Source: Gymnopilus junonius
Lineage: Eukaryota > Basidiomycota > Agaricomycetes > Agaricales > Galerinaceae
Direction: 5' to 3'
DNA length: 64,000 nucleotides
NCBI GenBank assembly: GCA_015501075.1
Contig: JADNYJ010000050.1
Span: 62,001 to 126,000, forward strand
Shown here: positions 58,894 to 64,000 of the stretch, piece after piece
How the letters are laid out: each line of letters starts with the position of its first letter
How positions within the stretch are numbered: position 1 is the first letter of the stretch
The notes under the pieces: generated by a model
What the model saw: the letters and a program-made list of their open reading frames with translations, nothing else
The model's database searches: none
Told to the model about the DNA's origin: nothing
Program-made: the position numbers and the translations under genes

Positions 58894-61631
58894 AGAAGAA
58901 GCACTATGCATGTATATGATCTGACGACTAGAAGAACGATGTCTGGATGCTACTTATTGTTCTAGCTTTTAGAAGAAGGGTTCTTATTCACGCCGCGTAG
59001 ATGTATAATATCTCTGCCTCCCATTTTCGACTTCGACTTCGGCATAACTTGCCAGGGCCCCAGTGTACATGCTCGTCACGTAGTTGACAACTTGGTTTGG
59101 CTGCTGTCGAGGTTACAGTCTATGCTCTATTATTTTGGAGGGTATTAATAGCATTTGTGCATGCCAACTAGGAACATATATCATATTTTCCAGTTACTTG
59201 TATCGTGTCCATTATTTGATTCAAAATGTACAGTACTTATTTAGTGGGACTTAACGGCTTTCAAATGCCGATCCGATTCAGAAGCGCATCCGTTCAGACC
59301 GAGCGGAAATTTTCCGCAATGCAAGTTTGATGCAAATCTCGATTCCATGTCTCTTGCCACGGAGGGTTAAATAGCCGTAGCATTGTCCTTTATATATGCT
59401 TTGTTGACAGAATCCTGGATTCACATACGTACAAATTTAGAATGCCGCTCATCATCGGGATGCCAACGGCGGCATTCCCAATTAGGTATTATGATTGCCT
59501 GATTAAGGTCCTGCTTGGCGACCTCCGTCGTCTCCCGCTAACCTTCTAGGCCAACTCCGAAACAGCGCTTTCAGTATGTGGTTCTCATGTTTTGGTCGAA
59601 TATAGTAGCTTCAAAGAAATTAACACCGGACCGCACAGATCGAAATTGGATAAGGCATGTAGAATACGCACAGCCTTGCTTGTCAACGATAGTTCCGGGA
59701 ACGTGGGGATGGGACTGTAGAAATGCGTGCGATATATGTAAGTCGAAGCGGTACTAGATTTCTAACGTTCCACTTTGGCTTCCAAAGTCAAACCCAATGA
59801 CGGCGTCTCCCAGTGGCGCACATTGACATTAATGATATTAAGTAAAATAGTTCAAACTGATGGTCATAAGTGAAAGAAATCCCACCTCCCGTACGGAACG
59901 CCGTATGTTAGTGTGCTACTAGGCCTGAGGGAACATGTGGATGAGACATAGACCAGGTCAGTGACAATTTCTGCCTTATGCACAGGCAAATATATGAGTA
60001 TAAAAGATCCTTATCCTTGTCCAGCTGATGCAAAATGCGGACTTGAGACTGATTAAGCGATCTTAAGAATACTGCAGTTACCTTCAACTTCTGAAACCAT
60101 ATATGACGATCCTCATCTTCCTTCAAAAACTTGAGCTGAGTGAAGCAGAAACCAATACATCGATCGGCTTTAATAAATCATAAGATGATGCCTCGGCGAT
60201 TATAACTGTGCCAAGGGGCGATTCAGAGACGATGCTTTCAATTCCACGGCATAGTACTCCGAATCATAAAATCAACTAACCGCAACGGTCAACTCAAGAA
60301 CCCCTGGAAACATGTCATATACCAAGTAGGAGTTTGTCCTCCAAAAGAAAAGTGCCACCCCAATTCGCATGGCTGCGCATTGTGAATGCCGCTTTCCCTT
60401 TGTAGGTAGGATTTCGCTGAGTGATCGTAAAGATCGACGAGTTGAATCCTGAAAGTAACCCTGTGTAATAAGGATTTATATAATAACCGACTAAATTAAA
60501 TGTCGGCCAATCGAGGCAAAACTGAAGATAAGTGCTTGCGACAGTGAATTTATTGGTATCAGTTTATTCTTTAACAAGTCAGACGGGCTGACGGTAATGC
60601 GGGCACCATCCCGAAATAATAGACAATAAGTCACTTAGATGCAGTATGCCAGGAGTATGTGGTGCGCAGAGGCCATTTGTTGCATAGAGATACGTACACC
60701 ATCTACTGGTATAGACTAGGATACAACTCCTGAGGGTGTGGATAACTGTTTCCTTCATAAGCGAGCTTGCAAAGTACGCGGAATCGGAACATGCCGCCCA
60801 ATTAAGCGCCCATCAGACAGGACCATCATCAGCGCCTCAACATGTCATCGATTTAGCATCACATCCACTGCCAGAAGTAATTTAATCGAAAATCCTGGCT
60901 GGTGAATTATTCAAGTACGCAGTGATTGGCACAGTCTTGTGTCTTGTTGATAGCCAAGAAAGGCGGTTCAATTCTTCCGGCTAAATCGCTGCCAGCCAAG
61001 AAGGTTTATGCAGCCTTGGCAAAAAAACATTGCGACCCTCTTTGTACCAAGAGAAAATGCTTCGATGATCTCTGACCAAGGGATCCATGCTTGTTGTGAA
61101 ATTTTATCGGAGAAGAATGATACAGAGTTTACTAAGCTACTTGTGCGTGATCAAAATCGAATGGAACCTTTACAATAAAGCACGCCCTTAAAGACCTGGG
61201 ATCTACCTCCTAGTCCTGAAAATGAAGCAACTAGGATTGGGATTGTGGGATTGTGAAACCGAAGGCGATGCTATTGTAGACAGACAGGAATTTATTTAGA
61301 GCAGTCAATGCGCAGCGTATTCTAAGAACGGACGCGGAGGCCCGCTCTAATAATATCGAATGTGAACGTGCTACATGTACTTAATGTCAAGGAGAAGTGG
61401 CTACGAAATCATCAGTTTAATTTAAGAACCGAATTATGCAGCGCTGGGTCAAGCCTAACAGTGCATGAGTCTCTTTAAGTTATATGGAGAATGACTGAAG
61501 GACCGCCTTTTGCACAGTCCGGGTTCTGCTATGATGTCCGCGATCAATTCAAAAAATATATTCTCAAATGAAAACACAGATTCAATAGGGGATCCGAGAG
61601 CTTTTCAAGCTCTACCGACATTCTGGTCGTC
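58894..61631. other. Long intergenic region without genes
   Basis: About 2.7 kb with no coding frame of note on either strand, no matching terminal repeats that I could find, and a composition without strong bias. Confidence 0.55.
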
Positions 61632-61712
61632 GGTGGATTGGCGTAATGGCAACGCGTTAGTTTCCGGTGGAGCACCAGCTAAAGATTGCGAGTTCGAGTC
61701 TCGCATCCATCG
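61632..61712 (+). tRNA. tRNA-Arg (CCG) with a 9-nt intron
   Basis: Cloverleaf: acceptor stem ggtggat / atccatc (one G-U), D stem gcg/cgc with an AATGG loop, anticodon stem ttagt/gctaa (last pair T-G), loop TT-CCG-G...A, T arm gcgag-ttcgagt-ctcgc, discriminator G. The 9 extra bases tggagcacc sit right after position 37, where eukaryotic tRNA introns always sit. Box A (tggcgtaatgg) and box B (gttcgagtc) match Pol III consensus. Five T residues (61713-61717) follow as terminator. It reads codon CGG. Confidence 0.87.
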
Positions 61713-61717
61713 TTTTT
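61713..61717 (+). terminator. Pol III T-run terminator of tRNA-Arg
   Basis: TTTTT directly after the tRNA discriminator base. Confidence 0.8.
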
Positions 61718-63133
61718 AGAATCATACTGATCTGCAATTTGCAATTGCTGAGCTTCAATTCACACATAGGATAATCCTCTTTTTCTTTTTTTCTTCACTA
61801 TATACTTATCTTTAACTACGTCCACGTCACAGTGACTGGGACTCCAAAAAAAAAGGAAGAGACCCATATAAAAATGAAAACACGTCTATGTATACAGTCC
61901 ATTCTATATGCAAGAACGTTTCACTTTGAATTTGTCTGAATGCTCTCCCTTTAAATCCAGCCATACAGATTCTTTTGGATTCACTCAGTGATAAGTTAAT
62001 CCGTCCTCAAGAAAGGCAAAAGGGTGAAGATTGAATTTGCACAACCAAGAATAAGCAGATTATATATCTATAGGTACTATAAACCAAGAAAAGTACCAAA
62101 TGAGTTAAGATTTGCACTTATTTAAGCAGACGTAGCAGGAACACGTTCCGCAAAAGATAGCGATTAACCTATCCATTCACTCCTTCTGCCAAGTCCGTCT
62201 TCACAAGCAACGTTGCTGGGAAAGGCCATCTGTCCGATTGCAGGGCGTGGCACAGATAATTCCAAGCTTCTTGGAAAGCAACTCAAGACGGTTTGAACAC
62301 ATGTACACAGTCAGAGACTCACAGGGCGCACAGCCTTGTTCCAAAAGTGGATCCGCAGGTTTGCAGAGAGCAATGAGTAATTATGGAAGGGTTTCGTAGA
62401 GCCTCGTGATGGCAGAGCACATTCTGAATATATCTGGCGGAACGGCACCAGTACGGATTACGGGTTCTGGAAGACAAGGAATTTTTAAGGGTCCAGAAGC
62501 CAGGAGCTAGCCAGCTGGCAGAGCTGGACAATACAGTTCCACATGAAAATGAAAGATGGGCTGTAGAAGCATGGGACAAGTGTGGCCAACAGAGCCTACC
62601 AGCAAGGAGTGAAGGAGCATGGCGCAGGAGAATCTGCACTCAAAAGGGATCTACAGGTATGCAAAGACTGGGGTGAGGAAATGGACATGATGTAATATGC
62701 TCCTTGAGCGTGACGAGGTAGACAAATTCCCGGGCAATGGGAAAACCGCAGTACGGCCTTGGGCAACAGCAGTGGTCATAGTTTGGGAGGCGTGTGATAT
62801 GGAGGATGAATGTACTCGCGGCGTATGGATGGAGAAAGACAGACTAAATGGCCTTGTTTACTCCCTTTCCAAATGCGGTAGGGTTCTGGTTGAAATCCCG
62901 CCGCCCCGCATCGATTCTTGTAGCGACCCTCATACCAGGAGGACAGACAACATAGCCGCCAAGTCGATTAGCAGACACAGCGACGGAGGAATCGACGGAG
63001 AAGACTCCAAGAGTACCGGCTGCTAAACCTGAGCCTATATATCGGCCTAAGGCTGTGCTTGCTTGGCAGGGTGGGGCAGTATACTTATAGTGTGTTTGAC
63101 ACAACATTTCTCTGTTTCTCTTCTTCGCCTGTC
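61718..63133. other. Intergenic, no gene supported
   Basis: A few 80-110-codon frames occur (62319-62639 minus, 62697-63026 plus, 62844-63107 minus), but none has family character or intron partners. The 63000-63133 part contains a TATA-like element and the leader of the Ca2+-ATPase gene. Confidence 0.5.
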
Positions 63134-64000
63134 ATGCCTGGTGGAGACGACTTAGAGGGCCCATCCAGTATTCCCTCCATCAACATCACCATTGAACTTC
63201 CCCCCGACCCCAGCACCATCCACGTGCCCTCGTCGCTACCCTCCCCAACCTCTGGTCTGCTTTCGCCCCATAGTCCTAATGCCTATGGTCCTGCATCCCC
63301 TGCCCCTTCTTATATTTCTGAGACCGGCTCTGTCCCTCCATCACCCACCCTTTCAACTTATTCTGACAATGCCCAGTTTCCCTCCTCTCTCCAACTGCGC
63401 GAGAATAGGCCTGAAGACAAGTCCGGTCTTTCATCATTAGGCCTTCTCGAACCAGGCGGCATATCTTCTCATCGTCGCAAAGGCAGTGTCGCCACTTCCA
63501 TGACCGATGTAGAACATGACCTTCGGCACGTTCCCTCAACGACAACTTCTGTCACACATGTTGACTATTATCCTCCTTCCGTTAGTGACTCGCATACTGC
63601 TGACGAGGCTGATGATAAAAAGAGGACAGAGAGTCATAAGCTGGCGGAGGATAAACATAATGGCGAAAACCCCGGACAACACCAAACAGCAGCTCATGAG
63701 GCTGAACTCCCTCAGGATGAAGGCATTGATCCGACCCCCTTCCATTTCAAGCCGAATCGCCTGGCGTATATGCTAGATCCCAAAAGTCTGGACACATTGG
63801 TGTCCCTTGGTGGCATAGACGGCTTACTGCGTGGCCTCGGGTCAAACGCAGAACACGGTCTTTCAACAAAAGACGCGTCGCTAGAAAGGGGGGAGCGCGG
63901 TGCTGGTCTTGGCGCTTCTCATAGGCATGATTCAGAAAAGAATGGCAAATCTAGCACAGAGATGAAAGAGGACCTACCTGAAATTGTCTTGACTAAACCA
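63134..64000 (+). CDS. PMC1: P-type Ca2+-ATPase, PMC1/PMCA type, N-terminal part (runs off the window)
   Basis: Open from MPGGDDLEGPSS at 63134 to the window end. The first ~190 residues are Ser/Pro-rich and probably unfolded. The family block follows: PTPFHFKPNRLAYMLDPKSL, DTLVSLGGIDGLLRGLG, then GLSTKDASLERGERGAG. In fungi this precedes the first membrane pair of plasma-membrane/vacuolar calcium pumps that clear cytosolic Ca2+ into the vacuole. The catalytic core (DKTGT) lies beyond the window, so the call rests on this N-terminal signature alone. Confidence 0.83.
   Translation, partial: MPGGDDLEGPSSIPSINITIELPPDPSTIHVPSSLPSPTSGLLSPHSPNAYGPASPAPSYISETGSVPPSPTLSTYSDNAQFPSSLQLRENRPEDKSGLSSLGLLEPGGISSHRRKGSVATSMTDVEHDLRHVPSTTTSVTHVDYYPPSVSDSHTADEADDKKRTESHKLAEDKHNGENPGQHQTAAHEAELPQDEGIDPTPFHFKPNRLAYMLDPKSLDTLVSLGGIDGLLRGLGSNAEHGLSTKDASLERGERGAGLGASHRHDSEKNGKSSTEMKEDLPEIVLTKP

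Noticed and set aside
62319..63107. Three 88-109-codon frames in the gene-poor region
   Set aside because: They overlap on both strands, have no recognisable domain and no splice context.

Overview
The window looks like nuclear DNA of a mushroom-forming basidiomycete (Agaricomycetes). The genes are compact and carry many 45-70 bp introns. The gene content fits: an F-box protein with an N-terminal coiled coil, a YDG/SRA methyl-DNA reader, a fungal FRAG1/SFK1 membrane protein, a casein kinase with a lipidated tail, trehalose-6-phosphate synthase and a vacuolar-type Ca2+ pump. This assignment rests on gene style and protein resemblance, not on a database match.

Layout. 0-22.9 kb is ordinary gene-dense sequence: 3' end of phosphoketolase, an SRA/YDG gene with a defective-looking splice acceptor, an Hst3/Hst4-type sirtuin, a small conserved protein, bifunctional PFK2/FBPase2, casein kinase 1, a multi-pass membrane protein, an auxin-efflux-carrier-like transporter, an F-box protein, a DsbA-like oxidoreductase, a FRAG1-like protein and a C2-domain protein. 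22.9-32.8 kb is accessory. Its core is an 8.5-kb interval bounded by 43-bp terminal inverted repeats (42/43 identical) and an exact 9-bp direct repeat. It holds an XPG-type nuclease gene with in-frame stops, a tyrosine recombinase gene with one stop and a 475-bp solo LTR inside an exon, and a convergent SAP-domain gene. I see no DDE transposase in it, so it is the best candidate for an undescribed mobile system.

32.8-45.1 kb is a candidate siderophore locus: two diverged tandem copies of an IucA/IucC-type NRPS-independent siderophore synthetase and, divergent from the second, an ABCC exporter. The promoter of the first synthetase contains ATCTGATAA, the high-affinity site of fungal iron-responsive GATA repressors. 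45.3-58.9 kb is again housekeeping: COP9 subunit CSN1, Dbp6-type RNA helicase, a C3HC zinc-finger protein like Rsm1/NIPA, a large helical protein, ribosomal P0 and Tps1. 58.9-63.1 kb has almost nothing except an intron-containing tRNA-Arg(CCG). The window ends inside a PMC1-like Ca2+-ATPase.

Two sequence-wide features matter to any user. First, many conserved genes need one extra base to stay in frame, mostly at short homopolymers (sirtuin, PFK2 P-loop, transporter, CSN1, ABC exporter, both siderophore synthetases). Where I summed the exons, the total was exactly one base short of a multiple of three. This points to under-called homopolymers in the assembly rather than to pseudogenes. Second, the in-frame stops in the mobile element are TGA codons that CGA would explain, and three differences between the arms of its large palindrome lie at CpG. 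Both fit deamination of methylated CpG, in a genome that encodes an SRA/YDG protein.
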